From assembly GCA_021018815.1 (NCBI GenBank), contig JAITYX010000102.1, forward strand, positions 1,302,001 through 1,366,000: 64,000 nucleotides of DNA, written 5' to 3'. The notes beneath the pieces were generated by a model. It worked only from the letters and a program-made list of their open reading frames with translations, was not told the DNA's origin and made no database searches. This document shows, in pieces, positions 1 through 12,400 of this stretch. Numbering within the stretch: position 1 is the stretch's first letter; each line of letters starts with the position of its first letter. This DNA comes from Talinum fruticosum. Lineage: Eukaryota > Streptophyta > Magnoliopsida > Caryophyllales > Talinaceae. The position numbers and the translations under genes were made by a program.

Positions 1-1111
1 AAGAGTAGTAAGAATTGCAATACAATCGACTCGGAAAAATACAACTCGGAATATTAGAATTACGAGTTTAGGAGTTGTATGCTAGAGAAGATGTTCAATA
101 TGGTCTCTCTTTTTCTTCCATTCGTCGATTGAAATTTTGTGCTAAGGCTTATATAAATAGTCTCGCCTTGAAGAGATAGCCTTTGAGCCTCCAACGTCTT
201 TCTATTGAAGTCATGCCGAGTCAACTAGCCGTTGTAACGGATAGTCCGAGTCACTCAGATTTCTGGACCACCTAGAAATAGACGTTGTGCATTGGTCCTA
301 GCTTCCAACAACTCTTTTTCCAGCTTTTTAAACTGGAAGAGCATAACGAAAAGACCATTAGACTCGAAATAAAATATTACCCAAAACAGATCACGAGACA
401 AGGTCGTCGGTAAGTTTTGAGCTTTTCTAGAAATTCTAACTTTTTGTCCGGCGAGTGCTTTAACGGTCGAAGCCTTTTGTTTTTGCTTTTTCTTCAGATA
501 ATTGACATTAGAAAAACCTGCAAAAACATTAAGCACAAATGGTTCTCAAAGTATAAATATACTTTGGTCCATAAATAGATAAGGATTAGTCTAAATAAAG
601 TATTTAATGACTAATTACCTTAATCTATTAATCTAGAATATTTCAAATCTAATATTCAATATACTCAGATTCCAAATATGGTAAAACTCACAAATAAATC
701 ATTCAATCATAATGGGCACAAGAGTTATATAGGCATTTTACAATTACGCATGATTAAACAAATAATAGCATAGGCAAACTAAATGTCTAAGTCCGACTAA
801 GTGGGTCGAATCCGAGTTCCGAGTGGGTCGAATCTGGTTCCGAGTGGGTTAGACTTAGTCTGTCATAACTAACTCGGATTCTACTTTCTAAGTCCGAGTC
901 TGACTTGGTGGGTCGGACTTAGTCGGATAATCTTAATATACTTAAGTCCGAGTTCAGTCAAGAATAAGTCATATTGAAATGATGAATTATAAAGCATATG
1001 ACTTAGTTAAATGAATTTCTTTTAGAATGTTTCTTGCTTTATCCTAAATTTAGATGAATGCATGAAATCAAAACACATTCAAGGGGTTAGTCATTCATAC
1101 CCGAGTCTTCA
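1..1111 (-). mobile_element. Copia (Sirevirus-like) LTR, minus orientation, cut by window start
   Basis: This is the reverse complement of a copia LTR of the divergent subfamily also seen in element E. It shares the blocks around 540-665 (a passage like that at 50440-50560) and ends with the family terminus GAGTCTTCA at 1111, the complement of TGAAGACTC. A TATA-like stretch lies near 150-165 on the minus strand. An inverted repeat (478-486 and 520-528) sits where all family LTRs carry one. The other end lies outside the window. It could be the 3' LTR of old element E, which is also on the minus strand, but no polypurine tract follows. It carries no credible gene. Confidence 0.7.
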
Positions 1112-3173
1112 ATCCTAAAAAGTGTCATTCTTTTCTCTGTTTTTTATTTGTTGGCCCGATGATGATAATCTCGAGTCCTGTTTGAGGATTTGGATCTTGG
1201 ATTGTGTTTGATTGGTGTGATGTAAGCTAGTAAACCACAAAGAACCTCTAGCACCACATAAATAGCCTTCGCCTTGGGTCGATCCAAACATCCCCTTGTC
1301 TTTTGGGCGATCCAAAACCGGGCCAAGCCTTCAGAGACAACGGAGTTCAATGCTATGTGCCGGAAATCCCAAGTTCGAGAATACGCATTTTGCTTCAAGT
1401 ACAACCGGACAAGGAGTCGAAGACCTCAAGACGACGTTAGACGTTGCATTTCATGATCACGAGAATCAAAGTGCTGCGTTTAAGCCCTAAGATAGTCCAC
1501 CCAAGACTAGGAGCCCACAATCTCCTTGAGAAGCCCAACACGGTTGGGTGCTGCCTTTAGAAACCATAATGAAATGCTGTGTTTTGGATATGGAATCCCG
1601 AGATAGCACGCTAGGGCACGAAACCCTAGAAAGCCCAACGTGGCCGGCGTCTTCTACCCTGCGTTTTGCCTCAAAATGCTACATTCTAGCCTCGCAGACT
1701 CCTAGGGTAAAACGCTAGGGCACAAAACCCTAGATGTATAGCGGTTGGCCCGCACTCGCATCCCTCTATTTACCCGGTTCTATTCGGCTTTATCATTTGC
1801 TTTATCCGACCTTATCACTTTTATCCCGCCCGATTTTTGTCTGTCGCTTCGGACAGCTGGCTGAGCATAAACCTAGGTCATTCCTTGACCTCACCTATGC
1901 CTATAAATAGAGAGCCTTGGCTCTCATTCTACATGGCTTCCTACCTTAACCTCACGCTGCTAAAATATGTCTAAAAGCTACCGAATACTCCCATCCGTAT
2001 TCCGATCTCTTGGCCCTTTTCAGCATTTTCCTATTTATTTCTATCATACTCCATACATTCGATCCCTAAACTCCATCGGTTAAACATCCGCCTACCTATC
2101 TCTACAAAAACTCACAAAAGCCCTTTTCAATTCGCCACCGTCGCATTAGGAGATCTAGATCCAAGATCCAGATTAGCAGGTGGGATAAACCGAGGGCATA
2201 GATCCGGTTTTCAAAATGATTTATTTTATTTTATGCTTTCTTTATTGCTTTTCATATTGCGAATTCAAAATGTATTACTTTTAATTCCTCCTCGACCGAT
2301 GTAATCTCCTTATTTTCCGCTTTCCTTTTTCTTGACCCATTCTTTTTTTCGCATTTACTTTCTTGATCGCTTTCTTTACTTTCCACCTTTATCGTTTTCC
2401 TTAGTTATGTTTTGGTTGCTTTAGTTCTTTTTCGCATATTGTTGCTTGCTTGTGTTTTACATCATTTTAAATTCACTACTCGAACTAGTAATGGCCGTCT
2501 TCGGACGGGCGGAACGAAAGGGTTTGTCCCTATGTTTCGTACCCTCGCCCCGAATCGATTCTTGGCTCAAAGACCGATGGACTCATTTTTAGCTTCTTTT
2601 TGTCTTGGTTCTCCCATACTAAGATTGGAAGAGCAAAAATTTTACTTTGTTTTTCTTTGTTTTTCTTTCCTAAAACCGATCGGCGACACCTCTTTTACTT
2701 ATATTCAAATCTACATCTTGGTATTTTCCGGTTGTAGGAAAGATGATGTCAAGTTCCGGATCCGCCTATCGGGCGAGACCGAGGCTACTTTCATTAGCAA
2801 CGACCTCCGTGCGGCGCCTGTCTTCCCTCGGTTTAGGCCACGACCAACATCGTGGGCCGGTGGTGGTGACTTCGGTCCACCAATCTGGCCCTAAATCCTC
2901 ATGGCAGATTCATAACCCTAATATCGTTTATTCCTTAATTAGAAAATAACATCGTGGGACCTTTTAAAACAATTACTAAAATAAAATGGTTAATAAAACC
3001 GTCATTCAACTTTGCCTAATCTGGTTTAATAAAATTCGAAAATCTTAAGAAAAGGTTCATTCGCACATTCCAAAATCAACTTTCTAAAAGCCATCTTCAA
3101 AATCCACCTTTAAGAAAGAGACCCCACACAAGTGGGGAAGCTCAGCGAGCCCTCGCCGACCATAGTTCTTACA
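1112..3173 (+). mobile_element. Tat/Ogre-type gypsy LTR, 5' end truncated
   Basis: This stretch is collinear with both LTRs of element F (54241-56178 and 60023-61945). Shared blocks include the opening CTAAAAAGTGTCAT, the CTATAAATAGAGAGCC promoter (TATA at 1912-1919), the ACTACTCGAACTAGTAATGG block and the end GTTCTTACA. The first ten or so bases of the LTR (TGTAGACACC) are missing, where it abuts the copia LTR. No primer site follows; 3174-3284 is unassigned, and the next recognisable sequence is an inverted piece of the internal region. The longest reading frame in it (160 codons near 2412) has no counterpart in the other copies and is not regarded as a gene. Confidence 0.75.
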
Positions 3174-3394
3174 GCAGGGGCTGGTCATAGCATCTTTCCA
3201 AAAATGTATAGTTTCTATTTTTGGGAGGTTTCCATTTTTGGCGGGTTTTATTTTTTATGCGGGATGTGTGCTCCTATTCTCGAGTCTAACAAAAGAAGGT
3301 CAAAGTAGACACTAAAGGGTAATTACCTGGTATCGACATTGCTTTAAAATCTAATTGGATTGATGCGTCTCAAATTAAATAGCTTTTGATGGGC

Positions 3395-3995
3395 CTGGAC
3401 TTCACCGATGGAATCCGAAGCCCGGGTTGTTGATTCTCGAACTTTGCTTCATAGAGACCTTATGTTCGGATTGGTGTGTTTAAACTTGTCTCGTGCTTAG
3501 TCCGAAGCTTGGCGAGGAGCTTGAACTTGACTTGGGTAGTAAAGTCCGAAGTTCAGTTGTGGTGCCTAAACTTGACCGCGTCTTGGATCTAAAATTCGGC
3601 TAGGTGTGCCTAAACTTGACCTTTCTTGGTCCGAAGCTTGACTAAAATTTTCTACACTAACAATTTCGTTGGCTAATACTCGAATGTAAATAGTTTCAAT
3701 CGATACTTGAAGATGATTTGTAACCAAGTCACGTTTCAAATGTAATTCCTTGACTTGACCATAGGAAGGTCCTGAAGTCCTGGCGTGGTGTGTGAACCTT
3801 GACCGCTATTGAGCCCGAAGCTCGATGAGGGATTGATGTCCGAACCTTGACCGCTACTCGGGCTTGAAGCTCGACTAAATTGTGTCTCGAAACTTTTATC
3901 GCAGCTAGATTTGAGATTCGACTGGGTGTCCGATCCTTGACCGCTGTAGGGTCCGAAGTTCGACTTCTATGCACTTTCGTCGGAGTAGGGAAACC
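3395..3995 (-). repeat. Diverged tandem array (3' untranslated type) of gypsy element
   Basis: Repeated motifs such as TTGACC, TCCGAAG and CTCGA recur every 45-60 bases. They complement the array at 59140-59880 in element F, where the units read GGTCAAGGTT...GAGCTTCG. Such arrays just upstream of the 3' LTR are known from Ogre/Tat elements. Confidence 0.6.
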
Positions 3996-5194
3996 GCTTA
4001 TTTTTATGTAGAAATTCTTGCCTAGAGTTGGTCGTTGGATCACCTGAAGTCCGCTTGCTTGAAAATATGATGTTGCCTAATGTTGTGTGCCTCATTCTAA
4101 ATTTAAGCTTTTAGTTTGTGTGCTAATAGCTTTTTGTAAGGTAGATGATTTATGTCTCCTCCTAAATATTCTTAGAGTTGTTGTTGTTGTATAACCCTTT
4201 CAAACTTGAGCCCGCAAGTTCTTCCTCGGTTCTTGTGTTTAACTCTTCTTGAATGTTGGAGACTAGCTTTGATTAATTGATGGCATAGAAGATCCTCTTT
4301 GAAGTTGACGGTGCCGATGACCTTCCCGATGCTCGCTCTAATGCTTGGTGTCGCTTGATAGCATAATTCCTTGTAGGGTGCTTTGTTTTTTAATTTTGGT
4401 GTTTTTAGACATGCAAAGGAGATGGATGCAGGACTCAATTCTAAAAACAAATGCATTCTTTTACTAAGATGATGCAAAAAAGTTTAAAAAGACAAAGAGA
4501 AAATTTCACCGTAGCCCCCACTCCCTAAAGTAAAGCCTAAAGAAGGGTAAACCGTTCAAATTACGATGTACTACTGCTGGTGGACCGTGAACTTGACGGT
4601 TTAGTGCTCGAATCAGACCGGCACGCTTCTTGATGATTTGGTGCCTTTTCCTAATTAGTTTCTGCTCCTATGGATAGCACAAAATGGCTTTTGGATTTGG
4701 GAAATTAGAAATGGAAGCTGGGATAAAGATTAGGTTTAGGGTCGGACTCGATGGGCTTTCTACGTATCCGCTATAACGGAAATCAGGCCTCTGTAGTTCA
4801 AAAAGGAAGTAATTTGGGTTTGGTTTTTCGGAGGAGGATTGCGTTTAGACCTTGGACGACGCACCGGTGTTACTAGTAAAGGTATGGGACGTACCGATGT
4901 GGTACATATTGGTGTTGACCATACCGGTGTAAAAGCATATCTCTTACTTCCTAGACACTAATTCGTGCTAGGATTTCGACTTGCATAGAATTTCCTATTC
5001 TGCATCCCAAAAGAGTATGCTCAGGATTGGCTCGTGCAAGAACTTATCGGGAGATGGGGCTTAAGTTCTTGAGTTGAGGAAAGATTGGTCCTAAGAGAAT
5101 AGAAAATAATTTGCTCTTTTATTTGGATGTACATAAAGGGATGCAAAACAAACAGAATGGAATGTATGCATCAATGCTTACGACTTAACCTCGG

Positions 5195-5648
5195 GATTAT
5201 TCTATGATTTGGCTAGTGCAAAACTAAAATGCATAGATGATTACTCCTAATGGAAGATGAATTGGTTTTAGCTAAATGAGAAACGAAAATGCAAAGCGTA
5301 ATCACCTAATCCGAGATGAATCCATTGAAATACTCAACTAATTAGATATGAATTTAATTTTGGCTAATGCGAAAATATAACGAACGGACTCACCTACTTT
5401 GAGATGGATTTTAATTTGGCTAATGCAAATGAAAGACTCTCCTAGTTAGAGATGAATTTAATTTTGGCTAATGCAAAAATGAAATGAATGGACTCACCTA
5501 TTTGAGATGGATTTCGCTTTGGCTAAATGCAAACAGAAAATGCAAATATGAACTCACCTTAATTGATATGAAGTTTAATTTAGGCTAACGCAAATAAAAT
5601 GCAAGGTTGGACCCACCTACTTTGAGATGATTTTGACTTTGGCTAAAT
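5195..5648 (-). repeat. Diverged tandem array, about 60-bp unit (leader type)
   Basis: The motif TTGGCTAATGCAAA...GACTCACCTA...GAGATG is repeated about seven times. It is the complement of the leader array of element F at 56780-57560. Confidence 0.7.
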
Positions 5649-6713
5649 TGAAGACTCGCGTTTTGACTCTAAGGCATTCCGAGTATTACATGAAGAATCG
5701 GTATAAATCCTATCTCTCTTAAGTTTTGATTCCAAGTCATTATGAGCACCATAGAAACTCTTATCTAAGTTTTCATTAGTTTCTAACCGACTAAAAAGCG
5801 CCTTATTACATATCTCCTACACTCGGTGTTTCTAACTCACTCGGACATCACTCGGAACTATCGTATGCTCAAGTAATTTCTCCAACACTCCTATTCTAAG
5901 TACCGACTGTGTATTTCAATGCAAAAAGAATTACAGCGTTAATTCTTTATTCTAAGTCAGTTTATTTCCTTGAGAATTATTTGACTGGATCAAGTTGTTA
6001 TACTCGATATTTTTACTCTCTCTACTTGATCGGCTTAGGATTTACTCAAGATGGAATTTTAGTATATTGAATACTAGACTCAGAAAATTCAATTCCTTTA
6101 GGCCAAAGATAATTAAGCATTTAATTACTCAGATTTAATTATTATCTCGTGCCTAATCTTGGACCAAAGTATTGTTATACATTGAGAACTAATGTTGTTT
6201 GCTTTTATAAGTTATTCAAACGAGGCTAACTTATTTTTGAAATACAAAAGCAACCGGCTTCTAGCCATTAAACACCAACAAACAAGTTTTAGCTACTTCT
6301 AGACATGGCTCGGACACCGTGTCGTGGTTGTTTGTTTTGAAAACTAGAAAACTCCAACTCTGGGCCTAACGGTTGTTTTCACCTCGGTTTCAATCACCAC
6401 CAAGCGATTGGATCATCTTTTGGAGCGAAGAGTCCTTTCATAACGTTCACATCAAAACGGATCTTTTCTAAGCGATTCAGAATAGCCGTTACAACAGCTT
6501 GGTGAAGACTTCGTCCGGAACCAAGACTCAACAAGTCACTCTGCCTGGTTGGCTATAAATAGAAGCCACTCCATAAGACTAGAAGATTGCTGAATAGATT
6601 TCCGGAACGAAATTAATTTTTGAACTCATTTTTGTTCTCATTCTTAGTCAATCTTATATTTACAACTCCAAGTCTATATTTAATATTTTCTAAGTTTTAA
6701 AGAAAGTCTTGTA

Positions 6714-6718
6714 ATCAG
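6714..6718. repeat. Target-site duplication ATCAG, left copy
   Basis: ATCAG directly precedes the solo LTR. The identical right copy is at 8201-8205. Confidence 0.9.
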
Positions 6719-8200
6719 TGAAGGTTTGCTACTTGGAGAGTCTAAGTCACCCTAGAGGGGGTGAATAGGGTGATGAGGAAATTTAAGCAAACTTAGACAA
6801 TTTATGCTTTGAAAGAGAAAAACAACCGAGTTTGAGTCTAGATTGCACTCACAAATGTAGACACTCAAAGATACGTGGAAACCTTGCTGGGGTAGAAAAC
6901 CACGGACAGTGCTAATCCAAACACCAAGTCAAATCCACTATTTTGAACCCTTGAAATACACAAGATCGACTCTACCAAAATTGCTCCCTTAGACAATTCC
7001 TTACAATGTTTTCCTAAACTTAGAAGTTTCCTTATCTCGATCTAGTACTTCTTAACAGAGATAACCTTTACAGTTAGGAGCAACTAAGTTGAGCTAACCC
7101 TTACAACTTAGTCAAGGGACCTTACTCTAAAAGAAAGAAAAGCATGTAACTGATTACAAGACTTTATAACTCGGAAAATATTAATTACAAGTTGCGAGTT
7201 GTAAGTAAAAGATTGAATATGAAAACAATGTGTTTTGCAATAATGTTCAACAATGATTCCAACAATCTTCAAGTCTTGTGAAGTGGCTTCTATTTATAGA
7301 TGACCAAGCAGAGTGATCATTCGGTCTTGGTTCTGAACATAAGTCTTTACTCGGTCGTTGTAACGGCTCCTCCGAGTTACTCGAAAAGATCCGTTGGGAT
7401 GTAAACGTTGTGCAATGGCTCTTGGCTCCAAAATGTACTACAGTTAACTGGTGATGTCCGAAAAGCAAGGTGGAATCCACCGTTGAGCCTAGTGTTGGAG
7501 TTTTTCGGTTTTGAAAATAGACAACCCTAACACGGTGTCCGAGCCCTGTTCAAAAGTAGATAAAGCTTGTCTGCTGGTGATTGACACCTAGAAGCCGGCT
7601 ACTTTTGTATTTTAGAAATGAGATAACCTCATTTGAATAACCTACAAAAGTAAAGCACTTTCGTTCTCAAAGTATAAGATACTTTGGTCCAAATTTAGGC
7701 ATAGATAGTAATTAAATTAAGATAATTAAGTGCATAATTATCTTAGGCCTAGAAGAGTGGAATTTTTCCGAGTCTAATATTCAATATACGTAAATTCCAT
7801 CGAGTCAATCCTAAGGATGATCAAATTAAAAAGAATAGGATCATCGAGTATAACAACTTGATCTGGATAAATAATTATCAAACAAGCAAACTGACTTAGA
7901 AAAAGGAATTAACACTGTAATTCACTTTGCGTTGAAATATGTAGTCGGTACTCGGAATAAAAGTGTTAGAGAAAATATTTGAGTATACGATAGTTCGAGT
8001 GATGTTCGAGTGAGTCGAAACATCAATGTACAAGATATACAATAATGTGATTTCGAATCGGTTAGAAACGAATGAAAACTTATACGAGAGTTTCTATAAC
8101 ACTCAAAATGACTTGAAATCAAAACTTAGAAGAGATAAGATTTATACTCGAATCTTCATGTGGTACTCAGAATGACTTAGAGTTAGAATCTAAGTCTTCA
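6719..8200 (-). mobile_element. Complete solo copia LTR, minus strand
   Basis: It runs from TGAAGGTTTGCT (complement of the family end) to TAAGTCTTCA (complement of the start), 1,482 bp. Subfamily II features match 5649 and 31303. It carries its own TATA box on the minus strand (TATTTATA at 7291-7298). It is flanked by perfect 5-bp duplications ATCAG (6714-6718 and 8201-8205), and the interrupted LTR continues without loss on the far side. A lone LTR with target duplications is the usual product of recombination between the two LTRs of a full element. Confidence 0.92.
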
Positions 8201-8205
8201 ATCAG
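8201..8205. repeat. Target-site duplication ATCAG, right copy
   Basis: ATCAG directly follows the solo LTR and matches 6714-6718. Confidence 0.9.
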
Positions 8206-8614
8206 TTACATTCTTTTCTTACTTTCTAAGTAAGGTCCCTTGACTCGAGCTGTAAGGGTTAACTCAACTCAATTGACCTTGATTGTAAAGGTTACCTCGG
8301 TTAGGAAGTACTAGATCGAGATAAGGGAACTTCTAAGTCTAGGAAAACATTATAAGGAATTGTTTAAGGGAGCAATTCTAGTAGAGTAAGTCCTTGTATT
8401 TTGTGGATTCAAAATAGTGAACTTGGCTTGGTGCTTAGATTAACACTTGTCCATGGTTTTCTGCCCTAGGAGGGTTTCCACGTATATCCGTGTTATTACT
8501 TTTTTAGTCCAATCTAGAATCGGAATCGGTGTTGAGTTGGATTGTCTGTAAAAATTGTTTAATTTTCTTCATCACTCTATTTACCCCCTCTAGAGTGAGT
8601 TAGACTTTCCACAA

Positions 8615-10133
8615 TGAAGACTCGGACTTTGCAAGTATATCATTATGAGTACAATCAGGGAATCAGTACGAGACTTCATCTCTTGTAAATTTTGATTACA
8701 AGTCATTCTAAGTGTTTTAGAAACTTTTTTGAGTGATTTAGAATCTCTTCCGAGTGTTCCGAAACTATTGCATATGTTTTCATTTGATTCCGATCGACTC
8801 GAAAGCGTACTCTTGTTTATCCTTTCATACATAGTTCGAGTCACTCGGATAACACTCAAACTTATCGCATGTTCAAATATTTGGTCTAATGTGCATAAAC
8901 TCAGTGTCTGAATTTGTATTCTAAGCTTGATTGAATTACAATGTTAATTCATCCTTCTAAGTTAGCATGTTTTGTTTGGACTGCGTATGTCTAGATCAAG
9001 TCTCATTACTACGATATTCTCTATCGGACTTGTTTTACTTCTGGAGTGACTTAGATGGAATTTGAAGTATAATGGATATTAGACTCAGAAAGTTCCTCTC
9101 GTTCAGGACTCGGATAATTAGGCACTTAATTATCCTAATTAAATTATTATTTGTGTCTAACCTTGGACAAATGTATTTTATACTTTGAGAACCAAATTGA
9201 TTTACTTTTGTAGGTTATCTAAACAGGTTATCCTATTTTTGAAATACAAAAGTAACCGGCTTTAAGCTGTCAATCACCAGCAGACAAGGCTTTTCTACTT
9301 CCGAGCAAGGCCCGGACATTGTGTCGTGGTTGTCTATTTCCAAAGCTGGAAATCCGTAACGCCTAACTCAACGAGTGGTTTCCACCTAATTTTTAGACAC
9401 CACCGGTGGATTGGGACATCCAAAGGAGTCAAGAGCCGTTGCCCAACGTTCACACCTGAACGGATATTTTCCGAGTCACTCGGAAAAACCATTGCAACGG
9501 TCACAAAAGACTTCTAATCGGAAGATAGTCACAATGGCTAATCTGCTCGGTCATCTATAAACGAAGCCACTTCACAAGATAAGAAGATTGCTTGAACCTA
9601 TTGCTAAAATTATTTCTCTCTGTATAATTCTCATTCAATCTTCTACTTACAACTCCAACTTTGTACTTAACATCATTCCGAGTTGTAATGTCATGTAATC
9701 AATCACAAACTCTTATTCTTACTTTCCGAGTAAGGTCCCTTGACTGAGCTGTAAGGGTTAACTCAGCTTTGTTGTCCCTAACTGTAAAGGTTACCTCGGT
9801 TAGGAAGTACTAAATTAGATAAGGGAACTTCGAGTTTGGGAAAATCTTGTAAAGAATTGTCTAAGGGAGAAATTCTGGTTGAGTCTTTCTATTGTATTTT
9901 GTAGATTCAAAATAGTGGGTTTTGACTTGGTGGTTGGATTAGCGCTGACCGTGGTTTTCTGCCCTAGGAGGGTTTCCACATATTTTCTCGGTTAACACTT
10001 TTTCTAAGTCCAATCTAGACTCAAGTCGTTTCAAAGTTAGTTTTAGAATTCAATCTTGCACTCTCTGTTCAAATTTCCTCATCACCCTATTCACCCCCTA
10101 GAGTGACTTAGTCTCTCCAAGAGGAAACCTTCA
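8615..10133 (+). mobile_element. 5' LTR of copia element A
   Basis: It starts TGAAGACTCGGAC and ends GAAACCTTCA, followed at once by a primer site. The TATA-like box is TATAAACG at 9556-9563, one change from the family TATAAATA. A perfect 11-bp inverted repeat lies at 9202-9212 and 9245-9255. It was inserted into the last bases of the element C LTR. A duplication CACAA (8610-8614) is possible, but the matching right copy cannot be found because the far side is rearranged. Confidence 0.88.
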
Positions 10134-10134
10134 A

Positions 10135-10148
10135 TTGGTATAAGAGCC
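10135..10148 (+). promoter_or_regulatory. Primer binding site of element A (tRNA-Met type)
   Basis: TTGGTATAAGAGCC lies one base after the LTR end. It differs slightly from the TGGTATCAGAGC site typical of plant copia elements primed by initiator tRNA-Met. Confidence 0.8.
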
Positions 10149-10193
10149 TAGCCTTTCAGAAAGGATCTAACCATCCAAAGGACTAAAGATCAA

Positions 10194-11310
10194 ATGGCTC
10201 GAGAACAATGGAGAGTTCGATGAAGGAAGATCTTTTAGCGAGACCACCAAAGTTCAAAGGATCAAATTTTGTGCACTTTGGAAGAAGCTCATGGAATTTT
10301 TTCTACTTGATCATGATGAAGATGTATGGAATATCATACAACAAGACAACTACATTCCAGTGAAGACGGAAGAAACAAGACTCGTGCCTAAAGTAAAGGC
10401 TGAGTACACTACTGAGGAAGTAGAGAAGTTCAAAAAGAACTTGAAGGTGATGAACATTCCGATTTGCGCCATCCGCTCGGAAGAATAAAATCGAGTATCA
10501 ACTTCGTGACATAGCCAAAGAAGTGTGGGACACGCTTGTCAACACTTATGAAGGCACAAGCCAAGTCGGACAAGCGAAGATAAGCCGAGTATCTTCACAA
10601 GTACGAGCTGTGCGAGATGGAGCTAGAAGAATTCATCCGCTTTACTGAGATTACTAACGATCTCAAATCTCTAGGTAAAAAGATTTCCCACGAGGAAATG
10701 TGCGAAGGATCTTCGGAAGTCTACCTAAGAAAAGATGGGGTCCCAAGGTGACAACCATCAAAGAGGCTCGGAACTTGTCCTTATTAAAGCCGGACGAACT
10801 CATTGGGAAGCTACTCACTCATGAGATCCACCTGGAAAAGGAGGATGCAGAGGTCGACACTAAAAAGAACATTGCATCGAAGGCCTCGGAAAACAGAAAA
10901 GTAAATCCGAGTTCCTCCGACTCGGAAGAGGATCCCATGGCACTTATCGCTTGAGGCTTCAAAAGAATGATGAAGCACAAGAGATGGGATAAGAATCCAA
11001 GAGAAGAATTCTATAAGAAAGATAGGAAGGATAGAAAAGGTAAACATTCTTCCCCTTCAAAGTTATCTTTAACTAAGAACTCATATTGTTTTGAATGTGG
11101 CGGCAAGGAACACATAATCAAAGACTATCCCACGAGAAAGAGGGACGAGAAAGAAGAAGAAGGCTGTGATGGCCACTTAGAGTGATGAAGACTCATCAGA
11201 AGATGATGAGGACTCGGATGATTCAAAGTGTCCGATGGCACTCTCGGACTAAGAAGCTGAATCGAGTCGGACTCGGATCAATTGGACAGTGAGGAAACAA
11301 ATCCTCGGGA
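10194..11310 (+). pseudogene. gag: Element A gag, capsid/nucleocapsid, broken
   Basis: Gag would form the virus-like particle and bind RNA. The likely start is the ATG at 10194 (MAREQW), 46 bases after the primer site; element B has the same start context. The frame breaks within a few codons and again near 10485, 10700 and 10950. Readable pieces include the VWDTLVNTYEGT region, LGKKISHEEM, a segment before ATTIKEARN-like residues, and a CCHC knuckle around 11088-11130 (CFECGGKEHIIKDYP, where the last expected Cys is Tyr). The order matches plant copia gag of the UBN2/retrotran_gag family. An acidic Ser/Asp/Glu stretch follows the knuckle. At least four frameshifts make it non-functional. Confidence 0.85.
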
Positions 11311-12400
11311 GGTAATTGAATACTTCCTCATGTTTTCTAAAGTTGATTTTGCTAAATAAATTTATACTTTGGAAGAAAAGTCCAATTCTGATTCTTCTCG
11401 GTTTAAAGAACAACTTGAGTCTGTTACTTCGAGAGCATCTCTTTGAAAAATGAATTAGAAAAGCTGAGACTTATTCTAACACAACTCAAGACTAGTGCTC
11501 AATCTAATGAGGCCGAGTCGGAGTCACTCGAAAAGAAAATGAGCATCTAAAGCAAGAGCTCAATGAGTCTCAAGAGCTTGTTTTAAAATTTACTCAAGGT
11601 CAGAAAAACCTTGACATGCTCTTAGGGTCTCAATGTGTCTTCTACGGAAAAGAAGGACTTGGTTTTAATAAAGAGGACGAATCCAATTCTTACTCGGAGC
11701 TTTTCAAAAGAATTCCAGAAATGTGAAGTTTAGGAAGGCTGAGCACGGTTCCATTCATAAGAATGAAAGGAGGACTGAGCTTAGACCAGCTTACAGGAGA
11801 AAACCTTCTCCTCCTGTTTATAAAAGGAAAGAGTTTCAAAAGAAAGAGACACGGACTCAGTTCTCTAAAAGAAAGACTCGGAATCGACCAAACCCAAAGT
11901 TATTTAAATCTAGGTTCCCAAGAGTCTTCTTCCTCAGAAAAGGACCATAGTAAAGGCAGTTACTTGGTTCATTAGAGGAAGTGAGGAAGGTTAGTTTGTT
12001 TCTAACTTGCAGGTGGCTCGTAAAAGAACAAAAGGGCATTGGTACCGGACAGTGGATGCTCACATCATATGTCAGGAAATCCAAGACTCTTTTCGAGTTA
12101 GAAGATAATAAGGGAGGCAAAGTCATATTTAGAGATGACAGCAAGGGCAAGATAATTGGGATAGGCAAGATTGGAAAAGGTGACAATGTGGTCAAGCCGA
12201 TCTACCGTGTTACGGGATATAAGTACAATGTACTCAGCATCTCTCAATTGTGTGACAAAGGTCAAGAGGTAAGATTCACTCGGACCAAGCTGTTATATTT
12301 CCGATGATACTACCAAGGATGCCAAGCTCTCGGGTAAGAGATGGGGTAACACCTACATTATTCCTCTTTCGACCCAAGTTAGAATTTATCTTGCTTAAAA
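11311..12400 (+). pseudogene. Element A gag-pol linker and protease, broken
   Basis: After the acidic tail comes a Lys/Glu-rich, coiled-coil-like linker with many breaks (11400-11700). A basic region follows (11723-11950), then the aspartic protease. The active-site stretch at about 12040-12065 should read WYLDSGCS. One base has been lost, so the frame shifts exactly there. Downstream, 11981-12307 preserves the FELEDNKGGKVIF, KGKIIGIGKIGKG and LSISQLCDKGQEVRF blocks typical of Sirevirus/copia protease. The same layout is present in B and D. Confidence 0.82.

Larger units (their letters stand above)
3285..5648 (-). mobile_element. Inverted internal fragment of an F-like gypsy element
   Basis: Read on the minus strand, this matches the part of element F from its leader repeats to just before its 3' LTR. 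The GAAGGTCAAAGTAGACA block near 3293 complements F around 59975. The tandem arrays at 3395-3995 and 5195-5648 complement the two arrays of F. The stretch near 4170-4480 complements F around 58900-59150. The gag part of F (57727-58540) is not recognisable here; 4830-5130 holds unrelated or very diverged sequence with ACCGGTGT repeats. The copia LTR at 5649 interrupts the second array. It encodes nothing intact. Confidence 0.65.
5649..8614 (+). mobile_element. Copia LTR of outer element C (5' LTR), interrupted by solo LTR
   Basis: The LTR starts TGAAGACTCGCGTTTTGACT at 5649 and runs to 6718. It resumes at 8206 and stops at 8614, a few bases short of the usual CTTCA end, where element A begins. 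Its first 170 bases closely match the LTR at 31303 (subfamily II) and differ from those of A and B. This suggests it is the 5' LTR of the element whose 3' half lies at 27575-32881. A TATA box CTATAAATAGAAGCC lies at 6553. The interruption is the solo LTR at 6719-8200. No polypurine tract precedes it, as expected for a 5' LTR. Confidence 0.75.

Noticed and set aside
2412..2894. 160-codon frame in the gypsy LTR
   Set aside because: Not conserved in the two LTRs of element F at matching places; chance frame in LTR sequence.
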